Part shown: positions 15,904 to 24,687 of the stretch, piece by piece
Numbering within the stretch: the first letter of the stretch is position 1
Layout of the letters: every line of letters starts with the position of its first letter
NCBI GenBank assembly: GCA_011192155.1
Contig: DUEK01000005.1
Location: 1-41,954, forward strand
Reading direction: 5' to 3'
DNA: 41,954 bases
DNA from: Thermoflexia bacterium
Lineage (GTDB): Bacteria > Chloroflexota > Anaerolineae > B4-G1
Position numbers and translations under genes: made by a program
Notes under the pieces: generated by a model
What the model was told of the DNA's origin: nothing
Databases searched by the model: none
What the model saw: only the letters and a program-made list of their open reading frames with translations

Positions 15904-16860
15904 ATGCGCAAAGTATTCATGCTCAGTATAACGCTCGCGCTGATCCTGGCGCTGGCGGCGCCGGTATTTGCGCAAGGAACCGTCGTCCACGTCGTGCAAC
16001 GAGGGGAGAACCTGTTCCGCATCGCGCTGCGCTATGGAGTGACGGTGAACGCACTGGCGGCGGCCAACGGGTTGAGCAGCGCCAGTTACATCTACGTCGG
16101 GCAGCGGCTGGTCATCCCGACCGGTGGTAGCACTACCTCCGGCGTGCACGTGGTGCAGCGGGGGGAGAATCTGTTCCGCATCGCGCTGCGCTACGGTATG
16201 ACTGCCCAGGCGCTGGCTGCCGCCAACGGCATCGCTAACGTCAACCACGTCTATGTGGGGCAACGGCTGGTGATTCCAACCGGCGGCAGTGCGCCTTTGC
16301 CGGTTCAACCCACTCCATCGGGTCAGACTTATACCGTGCGGCGCGGCGATACGCTCTCAGGGATCGCCCTGCGGTACGGCGTCTCGACGTGGGCGCTGGC
16401 GCAGGCGAACGGCATTCGCAATCCCTCGTTCATCTACGTCGGGCAGGTGTTGCGTATCCCCGGCGGGGGCAGTCCCGCTCCGCAACCTCCATCCCCTGCC
16501 CCAACCGGCGGGCGTTGGATTGACGTGAACTTGAGCGCGCAGCGGGTCACCGCCTACGCGGGAAACGCGCCCGTGCGCAGCACGCTCGTCTCGACCGGCC
16601 TCCCGGCCACGCCGACGCCCACGGGCCGCTACCGCATCTATGCCAAGTACGTTTACGACACCATGTCTGGCCCCGGCTACTATCTACCCAACGTGCCCTA
16701 CTCAATGTACTTTTACCGGGGCTATGCCATTCACGGCACTTACTGGCACTCTAACTTTGGCCGCCGGATGAGCCACGGCTGCATCAACCTGCCCACGTCC
16801 GAAGCAGGATGGCTCTACAACTGGGCCTCAGTGGGCACGCTGGTCAACATACATTACTGA
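15904..16860 (+). CDS. LysM-repeat L,D-transpeptidase (YkuD domain) protein
   Basis: This exported 318-residue cell-wall enzyme has a signal peptide with probable cleavage after PVFA (residue 23). Three LysM peptidoglycan-binding modules follow at about 28-72, 82-125 and 143-186, then a Pro-rich linker and a YkuD domain from about 205. The catalytic signature is complete: [20 protein letters not shown], with H277, H291 and nucleophile C293. YkuD enzymes make or exchange L,D crosslinks in peptidoglycan or attach proteins to it. LysM1 and LysM2 are near-duplicates ([16 protein letters not shown] in both), so a recent internal duplication is likely. AAGGAGGAGGAG lies just before the ATG. It converges with the following GT2 gene, 5 bp apart. 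Confidence 0.94.
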   Translation: MRKVFMLSITLALILALAAPVFAQGTVVHVVQRGENLFRIALRYGVTVNALAAANGLSSASYIYVGQRLVIPTGGSTTSGVHVVQRGENLFRIALRYGMTAQALAAANGIANVNHVYVGQRLVIPTGGSAPLPVQPTPSGQTYTVRRGDTLSGIALRYGVSTWALAQANGIRNPSFIYVGQVLRIPGGGSPAPQPPSPAPTGGRWIDVNLSAQRVTAYAGNAPVRSTLVSTGLPATPTPTGRYRIYAKYVYDTMSGPGYYLPNVPYSMYFYRGYAIHGTYWHSNFGRRMSHGCINLPTSEAGWLYNWASVGTLVNIHY

Positions 16861-16865
16861 ACGTT

Positions 16866-17765
16866 TCATTTCGTCGTTTCGACCCGTTGCCATAAGGCCT
16901 TGAGGGAACGGTGGAGCAGTCGCACGTTGACAAACACGAGCAACCAGAGGTGCAGCCGGGCGGCGAAGAGGAGCAGCGTCCAGAGAAATTCACGCCCGTT
17001 GCGAGGATAGCGCAAAGCCAATCTCGCGCCGTTGAGAAGTTCCAGCCGGGCCGAGCGCATGCGGTTTGGCGATTGGCGTACGTAATCCTGGGCGTGCCCG
17101 CCGGCGGAACGGACCTTTTGCCGCAGCCAGTCCCGGTAGGTAGTGGGGTATTTGACAAAGACACGGGCCTGGTCCGCGTAGCGGATGCGATAGCCCTGGC
17201 GGGCGATAGCGTGCGAGATCACAGCGTCTTCCGCCAGCGCGTCTTCTGGCACGCGCTCGACCAACTCGCGGCGGAAGGCAAAGAGATAGCCGGAGCAGAA
17301 CAAGAATTGCCCGGCCCGGTCGCGGCTCAGTCGCATCTGGTGGATGCCCTCGACGAGCAAGTGCGACCAGTAGCCCATCAGTGTGTCGCGGGGACTGGCG
17401 CTGAGAGGATGGCTGCTCACCGCACCCACCTGCGGGTCTTGAAAAGGGGCCAGCAGTGGAACCAGCGCATCCTCGGCCACAAAGACGTCCCCGTCGCTGA
17501 GCACCACAATGTCACCCCGCGCCTCCCTCAGCCCGGCGTTGATGGCGGTCGGTTTGCCCCGCTGGGGATCGGCCACGTGTCGCACGGCCGTGTAGCGGGC
17601 GGCGTAATCGTCCACCACAGCGGTTGTTTCGGGATCGGGGGCCACGACCAGTATCTCGGTGTCTTGGGGATAACAAACACCCCGGGGCAGTTGGGGTAGA
17701 AATGCCTCAATAGCCCGGCCAATGGTCGTCGCCTCGCAGAAGGCGGTGATGAGTATGCTGAGCAT
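16866..17765 (-). CDS. GT2 family glycosyltransferase with C-terminal membrane helix
   Basis: The 299-residue protein begins MLSILITAFCEATTI and has the GT-A hallmarks: RGKPTAINAGLREARGD, the metal-binding DGD in VVLSDGDVF, and an acidic catalytic-base region AEDAVISHAIARQGY. A TTYRDWLRQKVRSAGG stretch resembles the acceptor-side Q-x-x-R-W region of processive or lipid-linked GT2 enzymes. One hydrophobic helix (LWTLLLFAARLHLWLLVFV) near the C-terminus would anchor it to the membrane. Its product is unknown. It overlaps the edge of the degenerate ilvD fragment upstream, so its own promoter region may be recent DNA. A longer start six codons upstream is possible but less natural. Confidence 0.82.
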   Translation of the reverse strand: MLSILITAFCEATTIGRAIEAFLPQLPRGVCYPQDTEILVVAPDPETTAVVDDYAARYTAVRHVADPQRGKPTAINAGLREARGDIVVLSDGDVFVAEDALVPLLAPFQDPQVGAVSSHPLSASPRDTLMGYWSHLLVEGIHQMRLSRDRAGQFLFCSGYLFAFRRELVERVPEDALAEDAVISHAIARQGYRIRYADQARVFVKYPTTYRDWLRQKVRSAGGHAQDYVRQSPNRMRSARLELLNGARLALRYPRNGREFLWTLLLFAARLHLWLLVFVNVRLLHRSLKALWQRVETTK

Positions 17766-17819
17766 ACTGGAGATTATAGACAATGGTGCGGCAAAGTCAA
17801 ATCAAAATTGCACCTTCGC

Positions 17820-18094
17820 TGGCCGGGCCGACCAGCGCGGCATAGCGAGCCAGTAACGTCCAGCGCGGCTTCCTCGCTATCCAAGATGCGGGCCGGGTCA
17901 CGGTGCTGCATCATCTCTGGGCGGACGGCCTCAGCTTTGACCACAGCTCCCTCTGAAGCCAGGTTGTCCCACAAGGTGGCGATCCCGCCGTCGGGCCGGT
18001 ACGGATCATCAGCCGGGCGGATGACGTCGGTGAGGGCGCACGCGCCGCCCAGGTTCTCGGCCACTGTTCGGCACAGAGCGTAATTCAGGTCAGC
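17820..18094 (-). pseudogene. remnant of an IlvD/Edd-family dehydratase gene
   Basis: The minus strand encodes a fragment that reads RTVAENLGG, DVIRPADDPYRPDGGIATL, NLASEGAVVK and DPARILDSEEAALD. These match the C-terminal half of dihydroxy-acid dehydratase in order (GKTxAENL, VIRP-xNP, GNLAPEGAVVK, GPARVFDSEE). Similarity stops after about 80 codons on one side and exactly at a mobile element on the other. No iron-sulfur cysteine region or remainder of the enzyme is present, so this is a broken copy. It may derive from the element's insertion followed by deletion. No start or ribosome site is convincing. Confidence 0.75.
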
Positions 18095-18240
18095 CTCAGT
18101 AGATCCAAAATGTTACGACAACAAGACCTCGGAGGTCTCTCGAGAGCGCCTTTGCCGGTAAAAACGGGCGCAATCTAAGCAATTTTGCTGCCAATGTCAC
18201 CTTCCGAGACCTCCGAGGTCTGAAATTTGGATCTACTGAG
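18095..18240 (-). mobile_element. 146-bp MITE-like element, family B copy 1
   Basis: The ends CTCAGTAGATCCAAA and TTTGGATCTACTGAG are inverted repeats. Two internal palindromes of the AGACCTCSGAGGTCT type are themselves self-complementary. Copies of the same length at 24488-24633 and 32480-32625 are almost identical but in the opposite orientation. This copy abuts the ilvD remnant. The 200 bp between it and the TPR lipoprotein gene show nothing I recognise. Confidence 0.85.
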
Positions 18241-18443
18241 ACTGTCCGCGCCTGAGGCCATCAAGGTCAATCTGCCGGGCATCAACCTCTAGAAAGAATC
18301 ACTGTTGGCGACGACCTTTCCGAACACCGAGAGCAGCGCTGCGACAGAGACATCCAAAGGCGTGATGACTGCGATTGATAAAACCGTGTTGCCTCGTACC
18401 CGTAATTGGACCTATGCTCAACCAATAAGGAGGAACTAGAACA

Positions 18444-19721
18444 ATGAAGAGCAAGAAATATCTGTGGATTATGACGATAATGGTGGTACTGCTGGCCGGT
18501 TGTGGGGGTGGTGGAGGCCAAGATGAGCCACCGGCTCCAACATCTGTGCCGCCGACCTCAGCGCCCGCCGCCACGCCCATCCCTTCGGCCAAAGATCATA
18601 TGGATCAGGGGATGGAGTACATCGAGCAAGGCCAGTACGAAAAAGCCATCGCCGAGCTAAAAAAAGCCATTGAGCTCGAACCAGACAACTCTGACGCCCA
18701 TCGCAACCTGGGCACTGTCTATGGAGAGCTAAACCAGTGGGAAGAAGCCGCCGCCGCCTACGAGCAAGCCATTGAACTTGACCCCGATTTTGGCGAGGCC
18801 TATGGCGATCTGGTGGGCGCCTATTTTTACCTGGAAAGAATTCCAGAAGCGATCGAGGCCGGTGAGAAGGCCATCGAACTAGCCCCCGACTATGCCACAG
18901 CGCACAACAATTTGGGGGCCGTCTATGCCAATCAAGGCGATCTGGCGGCGGCCATCGCCGAGTGGGAGAAAGCCGTCGAGCTTGACCCCAGTGACCCTAT
19001 GCCACACAACAACCTCGGGCTCGTTTACAACCGACAGGACGAATTCGATATGGCAATCGTCGAATACAAGGAGGCCATTGAGCTTGATCCTGATTACGCC
19101 CTGGCGCATTTCAACTTGGGGCTGCTCTACGCTCAACAAGGTGTAGCGGACAATGCCGTAATCGAATTCGAGACCTACCTTCAACTCCGGCCCGATGCCC
19201 CAGATAGGGAAAAAGTGGAAGGGTGGATCGCCGAACTCGAAAGTCAAGATGCCGAATACGTCAACGCTGGCGGCGGCTACAGCCTGCGCTACCCCGAGGG
19301 CTGGTATTATACTGAGGATGGAACACGAGTCAGTATCGCCGAGAGCAAAGAAGGATATGAAGCTCCTGCATTAGAGTCGCCGTTGGTCACGCTTCTCGTC
19401 ATGCCTCTGGCTCAAACAGCCCAGGGCTTTGGCCTGGATGAGAGCGCCGCTCCAACAGAGTTCCTGCAGGTGATGACTGAGAGGGTCGCGGCTGAAGTAG
19501 AAGAAATGGAGGGTTTACAGATCGCCGGCTACTCGGCCGCGGTCGCCGCCACCTCCGGCACTGTAATGGACTCACCCTTCAGAGGCAACATGATCATGAT
19601 TCTGGTAGAAGAGCGGATTTTCCTCGCCGAGGCCATAGCTCCACCCGATCAGTGGGACGCCTTTCGCCCCACGTTTGTGGACATGATCAATAGCCTATCC
19701 TTCTTCCAGCCACAGGAATGA
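18444..19721 (+). CDS. TPR-repeat lipoprotein with C-terminal PsbP-like domain
   Basis: The 425-residue protein has a lipobox LLAGC (Cys20), a short Pro/Thr/Ser linker, then about six consecutive 34-residue tetratricopeptide repeats (residues ~50-255) with the classic ...AIELDPD... endings. A C-terminal domain follows (~262-425), beginning YSLRYPEGWYYTED. Such RYPxGW openings are typical of PsbP/DUF1795-like domains. It is probably a surface-anchored protein-protein interaction scaffold; no enzymatic motif is seen. AAGGAGGAAC precedes the ATG. A strong hairpin follows the stop codon. Two further proteins here (the kinase and this one) use TPRs outside the membrane. Confidence 0.88.
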   Translation: MKSKKYLWIMTIMVVLLAGCGGGGGQDEPPAPTSVPPTSAPAATPIPSAKDHMDQGMEYIEQGQYEKAIAELKKAIELEPDNSDAHRNLGTVYGELNQWEEAAAAYEQAIELDPDFGEAYGDLVGAYFYLERIPEAIEAGEKAIELAPDYATAHNNLGAVYANQGDLAAAIAEWEKAVELDPSDPMPHNNLGLVYNRQDEFDMAIVEYKEAIELDPDYALAHFNLGLLYAQQGVADNAVIEFETYLQLRPDAPDREKVEGWIAELESQDAEYVNAGGGYSLRYPEGWYYTEDGTRVSIAESKEGYEAPALESPLVTLLVMPLAQTAQGFGLDESAAPTEFLQVMTERVAAEVEEMEGLQIAGYSAAVAATSGTVMDSPFRGNMIMILVEERIFLAEAIAPPDQWDAFRPTFVDMINSLSFFQPQE

Positions 19722-19734
19722 ACAACTGAGCCCC

Positions 19735-19778
19735 CCTCCCAAAGGCTCGGCAATGGTTCTAGCGACGCCTTTGGGAGG
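19735..19778 (+). terminator. terminator of the TPR lipoprotein gene
   Basis: A perfect 12-bp stem, CCTCCCAAAGGC / GCCTTTGGGAGG, encloses a 20-nt loop about 13 bp after the stop codon and is followed by TTCAATCT. The stem is strong and the U-tract weak. Confidence 0.65.
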
Positions 19779-19804
19779 TTCAATCTCCCAACCCAATAAC
19801 CTGC

Positions 19805-19925
19805 CAGCAATTCCCGTTTTGTAGCCGCGATTTCCAAATCGCGTCTGTTTTTCCGCGTAAAGCGCCCTGCGCGATTGCGAAATCGCGGCTACGACCTGAC
19901 TTTTCCCCCATAACGGGAATTGCTG
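19805..19925. mobile_element. 121-bp nested palindrome with 9-bp target duplication
   Basis: The perfect 14-bp ends CAGCAATTCCCGTT / AACGGGAATTGCTG enclose a second inverted pair, GTAGCCGCGATTTC / GAAATCGCGGCTAC. The element is flanked by the direct repeat ATAACCTGC (19796-19804 and 19926-19934), the expected footprint of transposition. It has no coding capacity. It lies just upstream of the recO promoter. Confidence 0.85.
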
Positions 19926-19953
19926 ATAACCTGCCGGCCAATCGCTCCCCTGG

Positions 19954-19981
19954 TTGCGCTTCATCACCTCAATGGTATAAT
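19954..19981 (+). promoter_or_regulatory. promoter of recO and downstream genes
   Basis: TTGCGC (-35) and an extended -10, TGGTATAAT, with a 16-bp spacer lie about 20 bp upstream of the recO start. This gives a leader of roughly 14 nt containing GGGAGA. The whole recO-zinc ribbon-glyQS run is probably read from here. Confidence 0.65.
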
Positions 19982-20001
19982 GGCGCACCGGGAGAACAGA
20001 C

Positions 20002-20832
20002 GTGAGCAAATTGTACCGTACCGCAGGCATAGTGATGCGCCGCCGCGAACAGGGAGACGCCGACCGCGTGTTGACTCTGTGTACCCCCCTGGGCAAGATA
20101 GACGTCCTCGCCAAAGGGGCGCGCAAGCTGCGCAGCCGCAAAGCGGGACACATTGAACTCTTCACCCATTCCAGCTTTGTGCTCTCGCGCGTGCCAAATT
20201 ATTGGGACATCATCAGCCAGGCCGAGACAGTCGAACCGCACGCCACACTGCGCGACGACCTGCTGCGTGGCGCCTACGCCCGCTACGCCGTCGAATTGCT
20301 CGACCGCTTCTTCACCTCGGGAGAAGGAGAACAAGCACTCTTCGACCTGCTCAACCATACCCTCACCTGGCTGTGCGAGGACGACGACCTAGACCTGGCC
20401 ATCCGCTTCTACGAGCAACATCTGCTAGGATTAGCGGGGTTTCGGCCGGAACTGCGCGCTTGCGTGGGCGAGCACGCCGATCGCGACAGGCGCGTACTGC
20501 TTCGGCCCCACGAGCCGACAGAGGAAGAGAATCGACCCTACGGCTTTGATCCAGAACGGGGCGGCGCGCTGTGCCGCGACTGTTACACCAGACGGAATTC
20601 ACGCCACAAGATCGCGTCCCTTTCGCCCAATGGCCTGTGGTTCTTGCAAGAATGCCAGCGCGGGCCTTATACCAGACTACGGGCACAGCAAACTTTACTC
20701 TCGCTACACGAAGAGGTGGAACGCGTGATGCAGCACTATATCACCCATCACCTGGAGCAAAGATCAAGCGCCAGCGCGTTCCTGAAACGATTGAAGCGAA
20801 TGAACAAGGCCCAAAATCAGAGGTCGCTATGA
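20002..20832 (+). CDS. recO: DNA repair protein RecO
   Basis: RecO loads RecA onto SSB-coated single-stranded DNA with RecR and anneals DNA. The 276-residue protein has an N-terminal OB fold opening LYRTAGIVMRRREQGDADRV, followed by GKIDVLAKGARKLRSR, a textbook RecO start, and a helical C-terminal domain with PYGFDPERGGALCRDCY. The usual C4 zinc site looks altered: the first CxxC is replaced by CVGEH, leaving a possible Cys/His plus CxxC set. The start is GTG with GGGAGA upstream. It overlaps the next gene by 4 bp (ATGA), so the two are translationally coupled. Confidence 0.93.
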   Translation: MSKLYRTAGIVMRRREQGDADRVLTLCTPLGKIDVLAKGARKLRSRKAGHIELFTHSSFVLSRVPNYWDIISQAETVEPHATLRDDLLRGAYARYAVELLDRFFTSGEGEQALFDLLNHTLTWLCEDDDLDLAIRFYEQHLLGLAGFRPELRACVGEHADRDRRVLLRPHEPTEEENRPYGFDPERGGALCRDCYTRRNSRHKIASLSPNGLWFLQECQRGPYTRLRAQQTLLSLHEEVERVMQHYITHHLEQRSSASAFLKRLKRMNKAQNQRSL

Positions 20833-21443
20833 TCGCTTGTCCCTGGTGTGGCACGCACTATGCGACGTTTCGCAACAACTGCAAGAACTGCGGCGGGCCG
20901 CTGCCGCCTCTCCCTGAAGATGCTGCTGCTCCACCTCCCATTCCCGATCTAGCGGAGCCGCCGCCTACCCCCCGCGCTTTCAAGGGGAGCTTTGTCTGGC
21001 GCAAACTCGGGTCGGATGGCTGGTCAATTGTGGCGTTCGTATTTTTGCTGCTGGGCTTTATCTTTACGCTGGTCGGCATCCCGCTGACTTTTGTGTTCCT
21101 CGCCGGCATTCCGTTCGCGCTCCTGGGACTGGCATTCCTGGGCGCGGGCATCCCCATCCTGATATGGCGCTACCAAAAGGCCCAGCAGACGCTGAACGTG
21201 CTGCGTATAGGCGAACCGGCACTTGGCGTCATCGTGGATGTGACCCAAAACTATAACGTGACGGTCAACGGCCGCCACCCCTGGGCAATTCACTATAGCT
21301 TCCAGATTGACGACCAGGGGTATGATGGAGAGACAACCACCCTGCGCCCGGTTGGATTCACGCACCAGCAGGGGCAGCCCACGTACATACTCTACCTGAA
21401 GAGCGACCCCGCACAAAACACAATTTATCCACCGGTGATGTAA
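20829..21443 (+). CDS. zinc-ribbon membrane protein with DUF3592-like domain
   Basis: The 204-residue protein starts with a zinc ribbon (C4, C7, C18, C21). A Pro-rich linker and two adjacent membrane helices (around residues 60-115) follow, then a small beta-rich soluble domain beginning [14 protein letters not shown]. That domain resembles DUF3592-type modules, in which GxxxxG-V-V precedes a redox- or ligand-independent beta fold of unknown role. The ATG overlaps the recO stop, and AGAGG lies upstream. A longer upstream reading frame exists but would be entirely antisense in character to recO's frame and is not needed. No function can be assigned. Confidence 0.8.
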   Translation: MIACPWCGTHYATFRNNCKNCGGPLPPLPEDAAAPPPIPDLAEPPPTPRAFKGSFVWRKLGSDGWSIVAFVFLLLGFIFTLVGIPLTFVFLAGIPFALLGLAFLGAGIPILIWRYQKAQQTLNVLRIGEPALGVIVDVTQNYNVTVNGRHPWAIHYSFQIDDQGYDGETTTLRPVGFTHQQGQPTYILYLKSDPAQNTIYPPVM

Positions 21444-21459
21444 AAGATATGGAGAACCC

Positions 21460-24400
21460 ATGACAAAACCATTGACATTCCAACAAGTCATCCTCAGCCT
21501 GCAACAATTCTGGGCCGACCACGGCTGCCTGATCTGGCAGCCCTACAGCGAAAAAGTCGGCGCGGGCACTATGAACCCCGCCACCGTGCTGCGCGTCTTG
21601 GGGCCGGAGCCCTGGAACGTGGGCTACGTCGAGCCATCCTACCGGCCTGACGACGGTCGCTACGGCGATAACCCCAACCGTATGCAAATGCATACCCAGT
21701 TCCAGGTCATCCTCAAACCCGACCCCGGCAACCCCCAGGAACTCTACCTGGAGAGCCTGTACGCCATCGGCATCCGCCGCGAGCAGCACGACATCCGCTT
21801 TGTCGAGGATAACTGGGAAAGCCCCGCGCTGGGCGCTTGGGGACTGGGTTGGGAGGTCTGGCTGGACGGGCTAGAGATCACCCAATTCACCTACTTCCAA
21901 CAGGCCGGCGGCTTCCCGCTCGATCCGGTCTCGGTAGAACTGACCTACGGCCTGGAGCGCATCGTGATGTTCCTGCAAAACGTTCGCGCAGTCTGGGAGA
22001 TTGACTGGGACGGCGCACACACCTACGGCGAGATACTGCTCCCACAAGAAGTAGAGCACTGCCGCTACGCCTTTGAACTGGCCAATGTGGAGCGCATGGC
22101 CCAAATGTACGATCTCTACGAGGCCGAGGCACGCCGCTGCCTGGACGCCGGGCTGGTGACGCCGGCCCACGATTACGTCCTGCGCTGCTCCCACACTTTC
22201 AATTTGCTGGATACGCGCGGCGCTATCGGCGTGACCGAGCGCGCCACATACTTCCACCGCATGCGCGATCTTTCCCGGCAAGTGGCGGAGGCATACACGG
22301 AACAACGACAGCAAATGGAATACCCTTGGTTGGGAGATTTGAAAATTGGGGGATTGGGAAGCGGGAAACCTGCCCAATTCTCCAATCCCCAATCCCCAAC
22401 CACCTTCCTTCTAGAAATCGGAACAGAGGAATTGCCGGCGGGTGACCTGGACGACGCGCTGGCTCAAATGCGTGAGATGGTTCCCGCGTGGCTGGCAGAA
22501 GCGCGGCTAGACTATGACAGCGTGCGCGTGCTAGGCACACCCCGGCGGCTGGCTGTGTTGGTCGAGGGGCTGTCCCCGCGCCAGCGACCGGTCGAAGAAA
22601 CGGTCAAAGGCCCACCGGCGCGTGTGGCCTTTGACGCCGAGGGCGCCCCGACGAAAGCTGCCCTCGGCTTTGCGCACAGTCAAGGTATAAGCGTGGACGA
22701 GTTAGAGGCGCAAGAGGTGGACGGCGGCGAATACGTGATGGCAATCCGGCGCGAGGAAGGCCAACCGGCCGCCGAGATACTGACCAACCTGCTGCCAGAA
22801 CTGATTGCCAGTTTGCGTTTTGGCAAGAGTATGCGCTGGAACGAGAGCGGCGCCGCCTTTTCGCGGCCCGTTCGCTGGCTCGTGTCGCTGCTGGGCAACG
22901 TGGTGATTCCATTCCAGTACGCCGGCGTCGTCAGCGGGCGCGTCAGCCGCAGCTCCCGGCCGGAGAACTCGGTCAAGTTCGAAATCGAGCAGGCGGGCGA
23001 CTATGTGGAATTGCTGGCCCGTCGCCACATCGTGGCCGACCGCGAGGAACGCCTCGCCCTCATCGCTGAGCAGGTCGCGAAACTGGCCCAAAGCGTGGGC
23101 GGCCGCACCCCCGACGACCCGGCCCTGTTAAGCGAGGTCACAAACCTGGTCGAGCAGCCAACCGCCCTCTTGGGACATTTTGAGGAAGAATATCTCAAAC
23201 TGCCCGCCGACGTGCTCAGCGCTGTGATGAAAAAGCACCAACGGTATTTTCCTGTGGTGGGTAAGGGCACAGCGACGCTTCGCCCTTACTTTATCGTCGT
23301 GCGCAACGGGGGTGGTGAGCACATAGACGTGGTGCGCCACGGCAACGAACAAGTCATCCGCGCCCGCTTTGCCGACGCTGACTACTTTTATCGTGAGGAC
23401 GCCAAGAAACCATTGGAAGGATTTCTGCCCCGCCTGAACACGCTCACTTTCCAGGAGCAACTAGGCTCAATGCTCGATAAGAGCCAACGACTGGAAAAAC
23501 TGACGCTCCAACTGGCCGAGATAGTCGGGCTGAGTGATGCGGAAACGAAAATCGCCCAGCGCGCGGCCCATCTCTGCAAAGCCGACCTGGCGACTCAGAT
23601 GGTGGTCGAGATGACCAGCCTGCAAGGCGTGATGGGGCGGGAATACGCCCTCAAGTCGGGAGAAGAGCCGGCTGTAGCCGAGGCGATATTCGAACACTAC
23701 CTGCCCCGCTCCGCCGGCGACATTTCGCCAAAGAGCAAGCCTGGACTGGTCGTCGGCCTGGCCAACCGGCTGGACAGCTTGGCGGGCCTATTCGCCATAG
23801 GATTGGCCCCCACCGGGTCATCCGATCCCTACCACCTACGCCGTGACGCCCTCGGCATGGCCCAGAACCTGATCGCCCATCAAATCCCCTTCTCGGTGCG
23901 CGAGGGGTTGGCAGCGGCGGCCCGCCTGTTGCCGGTGGAGGTTTCCGAGAACGCGCTCACGGCGGCGCTGGGTTTCGTCGTCGAGCGGCTGCGGGGCATC
24001 CTGCGCGAGCAAGGCTTCCGCTACGACGTGGTGGATTCTGTGCTGGCGGCCCGGGGCGACGACCCCTTCCGCGCCCGCCAAGCAGTCGAAGAGCTTTCCC
24101 GCTGGACGGCCCGCGACAATTGGGGCCGCATCCTGGATAATTACGCCCGCTGCGTGCGCATCACGCGCAAATTCAAAAAGCAATTCCCCCTCGACCCGTC
24201 CCGCTTCGCCCAACCGGCAGAAGAGTATCTGTACGCCGCCTACCAGGAAACTCAAGCGCAGGTCACGCCGCAGAGCACAGTGGACGAGCTACTCACCACC
24301 TTCTTGCCGCTGGTGGACGTGATTGACCGGTACTTCGCCAAAGAGTCGGGGGTGCTGGTGATGGCAGAGGATCAAGCACTGCGGGAGAACCGGCTGGCGC

Positions 24401-24465
24401 AGTTGCAGCACATCGGGGCGCTGGCCGATGGCATCGTTGATCTGAGCCGGTTGGAGGGATTTTAG
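21460..24465 (+). CDS. glyQS: glycyl-tRNA synthetase, alpha and beta subunits fused
   Basis: The enzyme charges tRNA-Gly. In the bacterial alpha2beta2 form the catalytic alpha and tRNA-binding beta subunits are separate; here they form one 1001-residue chain. Residues 1-288 are Gly[48 protein letters not shown] and [17 protein letters not shown]. Residues ~314-1001 are GlyS, from [15 protein letters not shown] to the C-terminal anticodon-binding DALR region, with [19 protein letters not shown] and the HD-like KADLATQMV...[10 protein letters not shown]. The linker (~290-315) is encoded by an imperfect palindrome. GGAGA precedes the ATG. The gene follows recO and the zinc-ribbon gene; a family B element begins 23 bp past the stop. 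Confidence 0.96.
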   Translation: MTKPLTFQQVILSLQQFWADHGCLIWQPYSEKVGAGTMNPATVLRVLGPEPWNVGYVEPSYRPDDGRYGDNPNRMQMHTQFQVILKPDPGNPQELYLESLYAIGIRREQHDIRFVEDNWESPALGAWGLGWEVWLDGLEITQFTYFQQAGGFPLDPVSVELTYGLERIVMFLQNVRAVWEIDWDGAHTYGEILLPQEVEHCRYAFELANVERMAQMYDLYEAEARRCLDAGLVTPAHDYVLRCSHTFNLLDTRGAIGVTERATYFHRMRDLSRQVAEAYTEQRQQMEYPWLGDLKIGGLGSGKPAQFSNPQSPTTFLLEIGTEELPAGDLDDALAQMREMVPAWLAEARLDYDSVRVLGTPRRLAVLVEGLSPRQRPVEETVKGPPARVAFDAEGAPTKAALGFAHSQGISVDELEAQEVDGGEYVMAIRREEGQPAAEILTNLLPELIASLRFGKSMRWNESGAAFSRPVRWLVSLLGNVVIPFQYAGVVSGRVSRSSRPENSVKFEIEQAGDYVELLARRHIVADREERLALIAEQVAKLAQSVGGRTPDDPALLSEVTNLVEQPTALLGHFEEEYLKLPADVLSAVMKKHQRYFPVVGKGTATLRPYFIVVRNGGGEHIDVVRHGNEQVIRARFADADYFYREDAKKPLEGFLPRLNTLTFQEQLGSMLDKSQRLEKLTLQLAEIVGLSDAETKIAQRAAHLCKADLATQMVVEMTSLQGVMGREYALKSGEEPAVAEAIFEHYLPRSAGDISPKSKPGLVVGLANRLDSLAGLFAIGLAPTGSSDPYHLRRDALGMAQNLIAHQIPFSVREGLAAAARLLPVEVSENALTAALGFVVERLRGILREQGFRYDVVDSVLAARGDDPFRARQAVEELSRWTARDNWGRILDNYARCVRITRKFKKQFPLDPSRFAQPAEEYLYAAYQETQAQVTPQSTVDELLTTFLPLVDVIDRYFAKESGVLVMAEDQALRENRLAQLQHIGALADGIVDLSRLEGF
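22327..22411. repeat. imperfect palindrome forming the GlyRS interdomain linker
   Basis: GGTTGGGAG...GGGGGATTGGGA pairs with CCAATCCCCAATCCCCAACC on the other side of a short GC-rich loop. The repetitive ATTGGGG pattern looks like an intergenic repeat rather than normal coding sequence. It sits precisely between the alpha and beta domains and is read in frame. Confidence 0.7.
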
Positions 24466-24487
24466 ATGAACGAGGAACTGTTCAAGA

Positions 24488-24633
24488 CTCAGTAGATCCA
24501 AATTTCAGACCTCGGAGGTCTCGGAAGGTGACATTGGCAGCAAAATTGCTTAGATTGCGCCCGTTTTTACCGGCAAAGGCGCTCTCGAGAGACCTCCGAG
24601 GTCTTGTTGTCGTAACATTTTGGATCTACTGAG
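24488..24633 (+). mobile_element. 146-bp MITE-like element, family B copy 2
   Basis: It has the same ends and internal AGACCTC palindromes as the copies at 18095 and 32480; it differs from the 32480 copy at a single visible position (GCGCCC versus GCGGCC). It starts 23 bp after the glyQS stop codon, and its flanks read AGACT on both sides if the element is taken to start at CAGTAG. Confidence 0.88.
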
Positions 24634-24687
24634 ACTGGGATGTCCTTTATCCACGTACGGCGGCTGTTGTTGATGCAGTAGCTTTTC

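Noticed and set aside
21100-21459. T-box or glycine riboswitch before glyQS
   Set aside because: The preceding gene ends only 16 bp before the start codon, leaving no room for a structured leader.
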